From Paenibacillus mangrovi (lineage in GTDB: Bacteria > Bacillota > Bacilli > Paenibacillales > Paenibacillaceae): a stretch of 64,000 nucleotides of DNA. Where the stretch lies: the NCBI RefSeq assembly GCF_022898935.1, contig NZ_JALIRP010000013.1:62001-126000 (forward strand), read 5' to 3'. Of this stretch, positions 7,872-16,157 are shown piece by piece; the first letter of the stretch is position 1, and each line of letters opens with the position of its first letter. The position numbers were made by a program, and so were the translations under genes. Under the pieces are notes generated by a model that was given only the letters and a program-made list of their open reading frames with translations, was not told where the DNA came from and did no database searches.

Positions 7872-7935
7872 TTCAGAAAATATTCAGAAAATATCCAGAT
7901 ATATTCAGAAAATATTCAGTGCCATGCTGTATAGT
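7872..7935 (+). promoter_or_regulatory. Five direct repeats and -10 box of the adhesin promoter
   Basis: Half-sites TTCAG at 7872, 7883, 7904 and 7915 and a degenerate TCCAG at 7894 are spaced 11, 11, 10 and 11 bp, with an A-rich filler between them (period unit TTCAGAAAATA). TATAGT (7930-7935) follows the last 16-mer by 10 bp, exactly as in the regulator promoter. There is no -35 box, so an activator bound on one DNA face is likely. Confidence 0.65.
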
Positions 7936-7942
7936 TTGATTG

Positions 7943-7963
7943 TTATGTCGCAGTTCGACATAA
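7943..7963 (+). promoter_or_regulatory. Perfect inverted repeat in the adhesin 5' untranslated region
   Basis: TTATGTCG (7943-7950) and CGACATAA (7956-7963) form a perfect 8-bp inverted repeat around CAGTT, just after the predicted transcription start. It may be an RNA hairpin or an operator. No T-run follows directly, so it is not a simple terminator. Confidence 0.5.
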
Positions 7964-8031
7964 ACGGGCAAAATATATGTTTTTTTGTCAGCTGCATATC
8001 AAAAAAAGAGAAAGAGAGGGGAAACATTCGG

Positions 8032-11000
8032 ATGTTAAGGAAATATAGAAAGCTGCCTTATTTGATGATGGCGTTCGTCCTGCTGCTTAACCTGCTGTCT
8101 CCTTCTGGCCTGGTCAGCGCTGATGCGGCTGCAGTCGGAAATGCAGTGGAAGAGACGGTGGGAACCGCTCCCGCAGATGCAGGCAATTCAAGTAATGATG
8201 TGACAGCGGAAGATTCTGATGATGCTTCCAAGAATGATATACAACCCATATCAGATTCGACTATAGAGAAGAACAAGACCATCACGGAAAATATCATTAC
8301 CGGTGTTCAAATGAAGGATGAGAACGGCAACAATCTTCAGGAAGTGCGCGTCGACCAAGGTGCAAGGGTTCAGGTTGACGTCTATTGGGAACTTCCTGCT
8401 GATCATGATTATGGGAAAGGGTCAACCTTTACGTTCCAGCTGCCGGACAAATTCGAGGTCACGAAAATCTTGACCGGCGATCTGGACGGTAACGTCGGTA
8501 CATATGAGGTAACGCCTGAAGGCCAGGTCACCTTTACCTTCAATGAAAAGATTGAAGGCCAAGGGATGCAGGGCAATTTCTATGTCTGGAGAGAATTTAG
8601 CGAAGAAAAGCTCTCGGGCGGCACCCATCAGGATATTGTCTTTGATATCCACGGTGACTCATTTAAAGTTCCTGTTCATTTCAAAAGTAAGTCAAAAAGT
8701 GAAATCGACAAGACCGGTACACCGGATAAGGTCATGAATCCGGGGAAGATCAACTGGACGGTTGATGTTAACAAGGGTGAGAAAAAAGTTACCGATATGC
8801 TGTTTGAGGATACGCTGCCTCAAGGTGTAACGCTGTATCAGAGCTCCTTGCAGGTATATGTCCTTGAAGTACAGCTGGACGGCACGGTTGTGGAAAAAGG
8901 GCTTATTGATCCAAGCAAATACGCTTTTACCCAAACGACTGGCGGTTTCCAGCTGAAGTTCAGCGGTACCTCCGACACCGCATACCGTGTGAAGTATGCT
9001 ACCGCGATTGATTCGCCGGGGGATGCGACGTACAGCAATACGGTAAAGGTAACCGGCGATGGGTTAACGAATCCGCTGGAAAAGACGACAGGCGTACCTG
9101 TGAAATTCAGCAAACCGCTTGGCAAGGAAGCCAGAGATTATAATTCCGCGACCCAGACAATTACATGGGCTATTCAATACAACTATAACGAACAAACCAT
9201 GCCGCAGGATAAAGCATGGATTGATGACAAGTTCGATACGCTGAATCAGGAACTGGTCGATGGTTCCTTCCATGTCTATGAGATGGCTATCGATGCAAAC
9301 GGCAATGCTTCCAAGAAAACGGGAACGGAGCTCGTTAAAGATACGGATTATACCGTAACCCCAAATGCGGAGGGCTTCCGCTTCCAATTCACTAAGGGAG
9401 TAAACGCCGCTTACGAAATCACATATCAAACGAAAGCGAAAGACCGCATTCATGATGACAAACTCAACGTGAAGAATACGGTGAGCATGCCGAATGTACC
9501 GGCGATTACAGTCGGCAAGGACATCAATCAGGTGATTTTTTGGAAGAGCTACACGGGTATTCATTATGACAGCAAAACGATCGACTGGAAGATCAGCCTG
9601 AATGACGATAACAAGACAATGACCGATGTCGTCATTACCGACCACTTTGCCGGACAGCATATGAAGTTGATTCCAGGGAGTGTGAAAATCGGCGATTTAA
9701 AGAAAGACGTTGATTATAAGCTCGAAGCCGATCCTGATTTTAAAACCGGCTTTAAGATCACCTTCCTACATGAAATTTCAACAAATTACGTGATTACGTA
9801 TCAAACCACCTTCGACCCGACAGCAGTGAAGAAGGACTCTTACAGCAATACGGCTGAGCTGAATTGGAAGGAAGGCGGCGTACAGCAGCCGAGCATTGAT
9901 AAGACGGTGTCCAGACCAGTTGATGAATATACACAGGATAATGGCGGCAAAACTGGTTCCTATGACGCCAGAACCAAAGAAATTACTTGGACACTGGACG
10001 TAAACTACAATCTTCATGAGATTGAAAAGGCTGTGGTTCGGGACTTCTATACGGGTGAACAGACCTTTGTAGAAGGGTCTCTGGTTGTCCAGCCGCTGAA
10101 GCTTACTGGCGGGGCGAATGGTGTGGCGCCAACAGGCGCACCACTCAGTGTAGATCAAGACTACACCTTTAAAACCGACAAAAAAGACGGCAAAGACGGG
10201 TTCGAATTGAAGTTTAATCACAAGATCAACTCCCCTTACCGGATTACGTACAAGACCAGCCTGGTAAATCATCCGGTCGCAGCCGAGTACAATAACGATG
10301 CCGAGCTGTATGATGAAAGCCAGCCTAATACCAAGCTGTTCGAAAAGTCGGCATTGGTAAAACCGAAGTTTGGCGGTGAGTATATCGTAAAAACCGGGGT
10401 GCAGGGAAAAGGAGAATTTGAAGATTACGCGTATTGGACGCTCAATATCAACCGGAGCCAATCGATCGTCGAAAATGCGGTAGTGAAGGATCACTTATCC
10501 GCGAATCAAATCCTCGTACCTTCTTCGTTCAAGCTGTACCAAACCACGGTAGCCTCAAACGGCAATCTGTCGAAGGGCGCACTTGTGAACGAAGCCGACT
10601 ATACACTTGAAGTGAAGGACAACTCGTTTACTCTGACCTTCAAAAAGCCGCTTCACGAAGCTTACGTGCTGGAATATCAGTCGTTTATCAACGCGGAACA
10701 CGGCGAGGAGATCAGCAATAATGCCGAGTTTGCCGGTCAATCCTCAGGCGCTGTTGATAAGAACGAAGATAAGATCATTAAAGTCAGCTTTGCGGGTGCC
10801 GGAGGCGGAGCACAGCCTGCGGGCAAAGGCGATTTAACCTTGATTAAGGTAGATGCAGCCGGCGGTAAGCCACTTGAAGGAGCACGCTTTGGATTGTATG
10901 ACAAGACGGGCAAAACGCTCCTGCAAGAGCTGGTAACAGATGCCGAAGGTAAAGCAGTATTTAAGAATTACAAGTACAATAGTAATTTCATTATTAAGGA

Positions 11001-12456
11001 GCTGTCCGCCCCAGAGGGTTATCTCATCGATGATGCGTACCTGAAAGGCAAGACAATTAACTTTACCAAGACTGCAGATACGGTAACAGTCGAGGATACC
11101 AAAGGCGTTTGGGATCTTGAACTCACGAAAGTGGACAAGGATGTCCCTAGCAAGTTTTTACCTGGATCGGTGTTCAAGCTGCAAAAGCATAACGGCCAGG
11201 TCTTTGAGGATGTGGCAGGACAAACAGAGCTCGAGACCAATGAGAACGGCAAAATTCTGCTGGCACATCTCACTCCGGGAAGCTATCAACTGGTCGAAGT
11301 CAAGGCTCCTAAGGGGTACAAACTTGATCCGACTCCAATCGCTTTTACCATCGATGCCAACCAATCTAAGTCGAAACAAGTAACGGCGAAAAATGAAATC
11401 TATATAGGTTCCGTCGAACTGACGAAAACCGATGCATTTAACGGAGCGCCGCTTGCCGGAGCTGAATTCGATCTTAAGGACGAATACGGTAATACGCTGA
11501 AAACCGGATTAACGACAGATGCAGACGGGAAACTGTCCGTGAAGGATCTGAAAGCTGGTAGCTATATGTTCGTAGAGGTTGCAGCTCCTGCAGGCTATGA
11601 GCTGAATTCCGATCCACTGAAATTCGAAATTGTGGACGATCAGCTTCTGCAACTTTCATTCAAGAATGATATGACTACCGGATCGGTTAAGCTGACCAAG
11701 ATCCAAACCGGACGTTTGGATGTGCCGCTGAAGGGCGCAACGTTCCGGATCTTGGATTCGGACAAAAAACCGGTTAAGGACAAGGATGGGAAGGAAATCG
11801 CCGGATTACAGACAAACGATAAAGGTGAGCTGAACGTTTCCAACTTAAGACCCGGCAAGTATTATTTTGAAGAAACTGCGGCTCCTGCAGGTTACACGAT
11901 AAAACAGGCACTGACTGAATTCGAAATCGTGCAGGGGAAGGAAACATTGGTTACTGTCGAGAACAACCGCATTACTAGCGGAGGCGGCGGAGGCGGAGGC
12001 GGTACCGACCCGAATCCACCAGTGACTCCACCAGTGACTCCACCGGTGAAGCCTGAAGAACCTGATACTCCGAGTGTACCAGGAACGGTTGTAGATCCAG
12101 ATACACCAAGCAAGCCTGGTGAGACGACCGACCCCGGTAAACCCGGTGAGACGACGGATCCAGGGAAGCCAGGGGATACGACGAATCCAGGCAAGCCTGG
12201 CGGAGGAACCACTCCGGGTTCGAATGGCTCCGTTAAACTTGATGCCGGAAATGAGCATAAGAAGCCTGGCAAGGGCCATGATCAAGGGACTACACCTGCC
12301 GGTGACGGAAGCGAGCCGGATCCGCAATCTGAGGGAGGAATGCTGCCAAAAACCGGTGAAGAAAGCCATCTTCCACTCCAGCTCGCGGGCCTTGGCCTGA
12401 TTGTCCTGGGCGGAGCACTGTTGCTATTCAGAAAGATGCGTGTACATCATAAGTAA
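8032..12456 (+). CDS. Giant LPXTG cell-wall adhesin with collagen-binding-type and SpaA/CnaB-type domains
   Basis: This 1474-residue secreted protein has a signal peptide (residues 1-30, cleavage near V-S-A-D-A), an N-terminal adhesion fold (about 75-215), and five repeated modules of about 140 residues resembling Cna collagen-binding domains (starting near 223, 360, 499, 640 and 781; typical lines are I-T-W-T-L-D-V-N-Y and Y-R-I-T-Y-K-T). Four SpaA/CnaB prealbumin-like domains follow (near 933, 1026, 1126, 1217), each opening L-T-K-x-D and ending E-x-x-A-P-x-G-Y. Then come a glycine run, a Pro-rich wall-spanning stalk, and the sorting signal LPKTGEE at 1438-1444 with a hydrophobic helix and basic tail. 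CnaB-type domains often carry internal isopeptide bonds. The sortase just upstream is the likely anchoring enzyme. The ATG at 8032 follows GAGAGGGGAA; the frame is open further upstream but without a start signal. Confidence 0.93.
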   Translation: MLRKYRKLPYLMMAFVLLLNLLSPSGLVSADAAAVGNAVEETVGTAPADAGNSSNDVTAEDSDDASKNDIQPISDSTIEKNKTITENIITGVQMKDENGNNLQEVRVDQGARVQVDVYWELPADHDYGKGSTFTFQLPDKFEVTKILTGDLDGNVGTYEVTPEGQVTFTFNEKIEGQGMQGNFYVWREFSEEKLSGGTHQDIVFDIHGDSFKVPVHFKSKSKSEIDKTGTPDKVMNPGKINWTVDVNKGEKKVTDMLFEDTLPQGVTLYQSSLQVYVLEVQLDGTVVEKGLIDPSKYAFTQTTGGFQLKFSGTSDTAYRVKYATAIDSPGDATYSNTVKVTGDGLTNPLEKTTGVPVKFSKPLGKEARDYNSATQTITWAIQYNYNEQTMPQDKAWIDDKFDTLNQELVDGSFHVYEMAIDANGNASKKTGTELVKDTDYTVTPNAEGFRFQFTKGVNAAYEITYQTKAKDRIHDDKLNVKNTVSMPNVPAITVGKDINQVIFWKSYTGIHYDSKTIDWKISLNDDNKTMTDVVITDHFAGQHMKLIPGSVKIGDLKKDVDYKLEADPDFKTGFKITFLHEISTNYVITYQTTFDPTAVKKDSYSNTAELNWKEGGVQQPSIDKTVSRPVDEYTQDNGGKTGSYDARTKEITWTLDVNYNLHEIEKAVVRDFYTGEQTFVEGSLVVQPLKLTGGANGVAPTGAPLSVDQDYTFKTDKKDGKDGFELKFNHKINSPYRITYKTSLVNHPVAAEYNNDAELYDESQPNTKLFEKSALVKPKFGGEYIVKTGVQGKGEFEDYAYWTLNINRSQSIVENAVVKDHLSANQILVPSSFKLYQTTVASNGNLSKGALVNEADYTLEVKDNSFTLTFKKPLHEAYVLEYQSFINAEHGEEISNNAEFAGQSSGAVDKNEDKIIKVSFAGAGGGAQPAGKGDLTLIKVDAAGGKPLEGARFGLYDKTGKTLLQELVTDAEGKAVFKNYKYNSNFIIKELSAPEGYLIDDAYLKGKTINFTKTADTVTVEDTKGVWDLELTKVDKDVPSKFLPGSVFKLQKHNGQVFEDVAGQTELETNENGKILLAHLTPGSYQLVEVKAPKGYKLDPTPIAFTIDANQSKSKQVTAKNEIYIGSVELTKTDAFNGAPLAGAEFDLKDEYGNTLKTGLTTDADGKLSVKDLKAGSYMFVEVAAPAGYELNSDPLKFEIVDDQLLQLSFKNDMTTGSVKLTKIQTGRLDVPLKGATFRILDSDKKPVKDKDGKEIAGLQTNDKGELNVSNLRPGKYYFEETAAPAGYTIKQALTEFEIVQGKETLVTVENNRITSGGGGGGGGTDPNPPVTPPVTPPVKPEEPDTPSVPGTVVDPDTPSKPGETTDPGKPGETTDPGKPGDTTNPGKPGGGTTPGSNGSVKLDAGNEHKKPGKGHDQGTTPAGDGSEPDPQSEGGMLPKTGEESHLPLQLAGLGLIVLGGALLLFRKMRVHHK
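12115..12195 (+). repeat. Three 27-bp tandem repeats in the adhesin stalk
   Basis: Three imperfect 27-bp units at 12115, 12142 and 12169 each encode nine residues of the type P-G-E-T-T-D-P-G-K. Copy-number change would lengthen or shorten the wall-spanning stalk in frame. Confidence 0.85.
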
Positions 12457-12467
12457 TCATAAGAAAG

Positions 12468-12502
12468 CAGCCTGCTGATGAACTTAGCAGGCTGTTTTTT
12501 AT
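12468..12502 (+). terminator. Terminator after the adhesin gene
   Basis: AGCCTGCT pairs with AGCAGGCT (8-9 bp stem, 9-nt loop), followed by six T. Confidence 0.9.
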
Positions 12503-12545
12503 ATCTACCATTCTTATATAGCAGAGAAGGTTGAAATGTCGATAC

Positions 12546-12574
12546 TTGACAGGCCTTACAATCAGTCATACCAT
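12546..12574 (+). promoter_or_regulatory. Candidate promoter of the metallo-hydrolase gene
   Basis: A perfect TTGACA (12546-12551), a 17-bp spacer and TACCAT (12569-12574). The -10 box is weak and the gap to the ATG is about 135 bp. Confidence 0.4.
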
Positions 12575-12710
12575 TATTGCAGCCTGACATGAAATGAGTA
12601 AGCAAACCGCCATCTAGAGGAAGGATTTCATCTGTTCACAGCTTTCTCCGTCGGGACTGATTAGACTTTAGCATGAATAGCTATGAATACAATCAGGGAG
12701 TGATGAAGCA

Positions 12711-13532
12711 ATGAAAATCCGCTTTTTGGGTACGGCGGCCTTCGAAGGCATTCCGTCGTTGTTCTGCCGGTGTGAGTTATGCGCCAAAGCTAGAGCCGCT
12801 GGTGGCAAGGAAATTCGTTCCCGTACCTCGGTCATGCTGGATGATGACCTGAAAATCGATTTCCCGCCGGATACCTTTATGCATATGGTAAGGGACGGGC
12901 TGGATTTGGAACGAATCAAAGACTTGATATTCACGCATTCGCATTCGGATCATTTATATGCGGAGGATATGGCTGCAAGGCTCCCGGGCTATGCTCAGTC
13001 TGCGGCTCATCCGATCGATGTATATGCCAATGATGCTGTCCTGCTGCGAATCAAGCAGACGCTTGATTTTAACGGGGGACTGCAGGGGAAATTCACGCTG
13101 AACCAGGTAAAGCCTTTTGAGCAAAAAGAGCTGCAGACGGCAGTCATTGTGCCGCTTCCAGCCAGTCATGATCCGATCGAGACCTGCCTTTTGTATTACA
13201 TCGAAAAGGATGGCAAGTCGATTTTGTACGGACATGACAGCGGCTGGTTTCCTGACGAAACCTGGGCTTGGCTTCAGGATAAGACATTGGATCTGGCTGT
13301 GCTTGAATGCACAGTGGGGCGGTCGAATTACCGTAAAACCCATATGAACATCGATGCCGTGCTGGAAACGAATCAGCGTTTCGAGGAGTATGGCATTTTG
13401 AAGCCAGGGGCAAATATCGTAGTCACTCACTTTTCCCATAACGCACAGCTGTCCCACGCCGAATTGACGGAGATATTCGAGCCGCATGGAATCCAGGTGG
13501 CTTACGACGGCATGATCCTTGAACTTCTATAG
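12711..13532 (+). CDS. Metallo-beta-lactamase-fold hydrolase, PhnP-like
   Basis: This 273-residue protein carries the metal-binding signature H76-x-H78-x-D80-H81 (THSHSDH) plus a later G-H-D-S and T-H-F-S-H, giving the full set for a two-metal MBL active site. Near the N-terminus F-C-R-C-E-L-C resembles the extra structural zinc site of PhnP, the cyclic ribose phosphodiesterase of phosphonate breakdown. No phn genes are nearby, so that substrate is not supported by context; a general phosphodiesterase role is safer. The ATG at 12711 follows AGGGAG by about 11 bp. It stands alone between terminators. Confidence 0.85.
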   Translation: MKIRFLGTAAFEGIPSLFCRCELCAKARAAGGKEIRSRTSVMLDDDLKIDFPPDTFMHMVRDGLDLERIKDLIFTHSHSDHLYAEDMAARLPGYAQSAAHPIDVYANDAVLLRIKQTLDFNGGLQGKFTLNQVKPFEQKELQTAVIVPLPASHDPIETCLLYYIEKDGKSILYGHDSGWFPDETWAWLQDKTLDLAVLECTVGRSNYRKTHMNIDAVLETNQRFEEYGILKPGANIVVTHFSHNAQLSHAELTEIFEPHGIQVAYDGMILELL

Positions 13533-13542
13533 TATGAAACCA

Positions 13543-13575
13543 ACGCTGATGCCGCCAGGCATCGGCGTTTTTTTA
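13543..13575 (+). terminator. Terminator after the MBL hydrolase
   Basis: ACGCTGATGCC pairs with GGCATCGGCGT around GCCA (one G-U pair), followed by seven T. Confidence 0.9.
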
Positions 13576-13650
13576 TTCAAGGCGGCAAGCTGTGCCGATG
13601 GAGGCATCAAAGCATCAGATAAGGTATAGCCTTCACCTCTATTTTTGCTA

Positions 13651-13679
13651 TTGAAATAAATGGAATGAATTCATATAAT
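13651..13679 (+). promoter_or_regulatory. Promoter of tRNA-Pro
   Basis: TTGAAA (13651-13656), a 17-bp spacer and a perfect TATAAT (13674-13679), 32 bp before the mature tRNA 5' end. Confidence 0.75.
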
Positions 13680-13710
13680 GAAATTGCGATCGTTAAGTAA
13701 TCGCTTTCAT

Positions 13711-13784
13711 CGGGGTATGGCGCAGTCTGGTAGCGCGCACCCTTGGGGTGGGTGAGGCCGTGGGTTCGAATCCCGCTACTCCGA
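13711..13784 (+). tRNA. tRNA-Pro (anticodon GGG)
   Basis: The 74-base sequence folds into a full cloverleaf: acceptor CGGGGTA with TACTCCG, D stem GCGC/GCGC, anticodon stem CACCC/GGGTG with loop TTGGGGT (anticodon GGG, reading CCC and CCU), and T arm GTGGG-TTCGAAT-CCCGC. Discriminator A at 13784 is followed by T's, so CCA is not encoded and must be added by the nucleotidyltransferase. A strong sigma-A promoter lies just upstream. Confidence 0.95.
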
Positions 13785-14110
13785 TTTTTCACTTTGACAG
13801 TTCTCGTTTTTATTTATGGCAACAGCCCCTTTAGGAGGGCGAATAGACAAATTGGAAGATGCATCAGCTGCGCGCCTGACTTCTGCGCAATGGACCATAA
13901 GGATGCTGAAGGTCAAAGCAGCAGCGACAACGGAGTGCGTGGACTTGGTTTTCACGATTTCACCGCCTCGTGTTCTCTTATTTATATAACGCTTTCATTT
14001 CTGAAAAGTTCCAAATTATTTGATCGATCCATCATTAAACCGCAAACGTGGAATTTGCTTCATGTTACTTTTTTTGGTTGCCATCAATAAAAAATCGGAC
14101 GTTTCTTAGG

Positions 14111-14152
14111 GCGTAAGCCTGAAAGCTGTAGCTTTCGGTTTGCGCTTTTTTT
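14111..14152 (+). terminator. Strong terminator downstream of the tRNA region
   Basis: GCGTAAGCC-GAAAGC pairs with GCTTTCGGTTTGCGC around TGTA (about 14 bp with two wobbles and one bulge), followed by eight T. Confidence 0.85.
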
Positions 14153-14170
14153 TGTATTATATATTTCCGG

Positions 14171-14231
14171 GGTCCCCGCAAAGTACCTGAATCGGCTGCG
14201 AAGCCAAGGCCCCACTTTGTGGGGTTATTTT
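14171..14231. repeat. Structured intergenic element (long imperfect stem-loop)
   Basis: CCCCGCAAAGT (14173-14183) pairs with ACTTTGTGGGG (14214-14224) with one G-U; inside it GGCT-GCGA-AGCC makes a second hairpin, and the right arm alone can form CCCCAC-TTT-GTGGGG followed by TTATTTT. It looks like an intergenic RNA-forming repeat or an unusual terminator rather than protein-coding sequence. Confidence 0.5.
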
Positions 14232-14262
14232 GCTGGGGACAGTGCTTGATGCAGGATTCACA

Positions 14263-14289
14263 TAAAAAGCTGTGGCGGGATGCCGATAA
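14263..14289 (+). promoter_or_regulatory. Sigma-D (motility/chemotaxis) promoter of the chemoreceptor
   Basis: TAAA (14263-14266), exactly 15 bp, then GCCGATAA (14282-14289): this matches the sigma-D consensus TAAA-N15-GCCGATAT at all but the last base. It points at the chemoreceptor gene, 83 bp downstream. Confidence 0.8.
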
Positions 14290-14371
14290 TACCTATGGGG
14301 GAATTTGAAAAGTTTTGTAGGCCAAAATAGGTTACGAGAATAACAACTAGAGAACATAGGGAGGTTTTGGC

Positions 14372-16099
14372 ATGATATTTCAGCGGAAGCTTTCAAAGGC
14401 CGATGTGGTTAAGCCGCTGGCGCCATCAGATATTTTAACGACGGAAGAGATGAAAGCGAAGCTGTATCTGCTTCAGATCAACAAGGTGGATACGGACAAT
14501 ATGCACAAGCTGGCACAGCTCATGGATGAGAAGGCAGAGGGAATTACGAAACGTCATTATGAGCTGCTGTCACAGGTGCAATATACGCGGGAGCTGATTG
14601 AGGGCAACAGTACGTGGGAACGGCTGATGCGCACATTTACCGATTATTTAAAATCCATTCCCCGGATGGAAATCAACAGTGAATATATCGAATCCAGAAT
14701 ACGGATCGGGCTGGTTCACGGCCGGATTAAGCTCCCTTTGGAGTGGTTTATCGGATCGTTCATGCGCATCTATGAAGAGTTGGTGCCGGAAATTTTGGTC
14801 CGGTTCCCGAACCCGACAGAGGCTGCTTCCATTCTGTTGTCACTGAACCGGATTCTGACGCTCGACTCGCAGCTGGTGGTGGAGGCGTATCAAGGCTTCC
14901 ATGATTTCAAGCTGGTGGAGAACAACAGCAGGATCATTGAAGAGCTTATTCAAATGGACCAAATCAGACCTCTCCTTGAGGCGGTCGAATTGTCTATACA
15001 TGAAACGACGAATGTCAGTTCAGGAGCCGGGCAGCTATCGGTCTCCATACAGGAAGTGGCGCAGCATGCTGTGCAGGTGGCGGAGAACAGCGATGCCATG
15101 ATCAAGCAGGCTAAACACGGGCAAGAGGCGATCGATGAGGCGCTGAACGGCTTTTTGGCTGTTGTGGAGCAGTTCGCAGAAACACGCAATCAATTTGAAG
15201 AGCTGCATACGTCCATTAGGGATGTCACGAAGATGGTGGGCTTTATCCGCGAGGTTTCGGAACAAACGCAGCTGCTGGCCTTGAATGCGGCGATTGAAGC
15301 AGCAAGAGCAGGAGAAGAGGGACGGGGATTTGCGGTCGTAGCCAGCGAGGTCAGAAAGCTTGCCGATCAGGCTAGGGACTACACGGAACGCATCACATCG
15401 GTCATATCCCAAGTGGACCGGACAGCGGATCAAGTTGGCATGCAGACTCAAAAAATGGGAGACATCATTGCCAGCCGTGTTGAACGTACACAGGAGGCGA
15501 TCGGCATTCTGGAGCAGATGATGAAAGGGGTTCAAACGATCGGAGACGCTACATCGTATATCGCCGGCATCGTAGAAGAACAGTCCGCAGCTACCGATGA
15601 TATTTCATCGCGTACAGCCATCATGCTGGGGCATCATGAGCAGGTTCAACAGCATGCCCTGGCGACAGGCCGTGATATTTATGAGGTCAGCCAGAAGGTG
15701 AATTCGTTAAGGCTAGAGACGCTGGAGGTGTTCCCGGAATTAACGGAAGAGCAAACGCTGCGGACGGTTCAGACGGATCATCTGTTGTGGCGCTGGTGGG
15801 CATATAACAGCCTGCTTGGATTTCATCAAATAGAGGCTGCGCAGGGGGATCATCATGCATGCAGACTCGGGCAATGGATTGACCATAAAAAATCCGACAG
15901 CCGAACGGCGGGTTTGCATTCATTTCAGGTTCTGGAGGAACCGCATGCGAGAATCCACAGGCTAGCGAAGGAAGCGGCAGATCTGCTGAAGGAAGGGCGG
16001 ATAACGGAGGCCAAGCAGCTCCTTGAGCCTATAGAACAGGCTTCTCATGAAGTTGTCGGACATCTGGAGCAGCTGCAGAAGGATTTACATAAGCACTAA
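14372..16099 (+). CDS. Globin-coupled chemoreceptor (HemAT-like) with C-terminal CZB domain
   Basis: This 575-residue soluble chemoreceptor has three parts. Residues about 25-185 are a sensor globin; the proximal haem-ligand region reads G-L-V-H-G-R-I-K-L-P with His116, and is followed by the expected W-F-I-G-S-F. Residues about 200-450 form the methyl-accepting signalling hairpin, with the invariant tip E-Q-T-Q-L-L-A-L-N-A-A-I-E-A-A-R-A-G-E. The last about 120 residues form a chemoreceptor zinc-binding (CZB) domain, with D-H-L-L-W, C497 in H-A-C-R-L-G-Q-W and a final H-x-x-x-H. It has no transmembrane helix. It probably senses oxygen, with the CZB tail adding a zinc or hypochlorite input (known for other CZB proteins). 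The ATG is preceded by GGGAGG and the gene by a sigma-D promoter. Confidence 0.9.
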   Translation: MIFQRKLSKADVVKPLAPSDILTTEEMKAKLYLLQINKVDTDNMHKLAQLMDEKAEGITKRHYELLSQVQYTRELIEGNSTWERLMRTFTDYLKSIPRMEINSEYIESRIRIGLVHGRIKLPLEWFIGSFMRIYEELVPEILVRFPNPTEAASILLSLNRILTLDSQLVVEAYQGFHDFKLVENNSRIIEELIQMDQIRPLLEAVELSIHETTNVSSGAGQLSVSIQEVAQHAVQVAENSDAMIKQAKHGQEAIDEALNGFLAVVEQFAETRNQFEELHTSIRDVTKMVGFIREVSEQTQLLALNAAIEAARAGEEGRGFAVVASEVRKLADQARDYTERITSVISQVDRTADQVGMQTQKMGDIIASRVERTQEAIGILEQMMKGVQTIGDATSYIAGIVEEQSAATDDISSRTAIMLGHHEQVQQHALATGRDIYEVSQKVNSLRLETLEVFPELTEEQTLRTVQTDHLLWRWWAYNSLLGFHQIEAAQGDHHACRLGQWIDHKKSDSRTAGLHSFQVLEEPHARIHRLAKEAADLLKEGRITEAKQLLEPIEQASHEVVGHLEQLQKDLHKH

Positions 16100-16157
16100 A
16101 GGGTTATCCGCAGCCGAGTGTAATGCTGTCACCCGCCTCGTAAGGGCGGGCGGATAT

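Larger units (their letters stand above)
13785..14371. other. 587-bp region without a credible gene
   Basis: Between the tRNA and the chemoreceptor there is no convincing coding frame. The stretch holds a terminator (14111-14152), a structured repeat-like element (14171-14231) and a sigma-D-type promoter (14263-14289). The part 13800-14110 shows nothing I recognise; it may be decayed sequence. Confidence 0.6.

Noticed and set aside
9064..10494. Long minus-strand frames under the adhesin gene
   Set aside because: Shadows of a repetitive low-complexity coding sequence.
13743..14090. 115-codon frame after the tRNA
   Set aside because: It begins inside tRNA-Pro and has no ribosome site or family resemblance.
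13711..14371. tRNA-Pro as an integration site of a mobile element
   Set aside because: No integrase, no repeated tRNA 3' end and no phage-type genes are found next to it.
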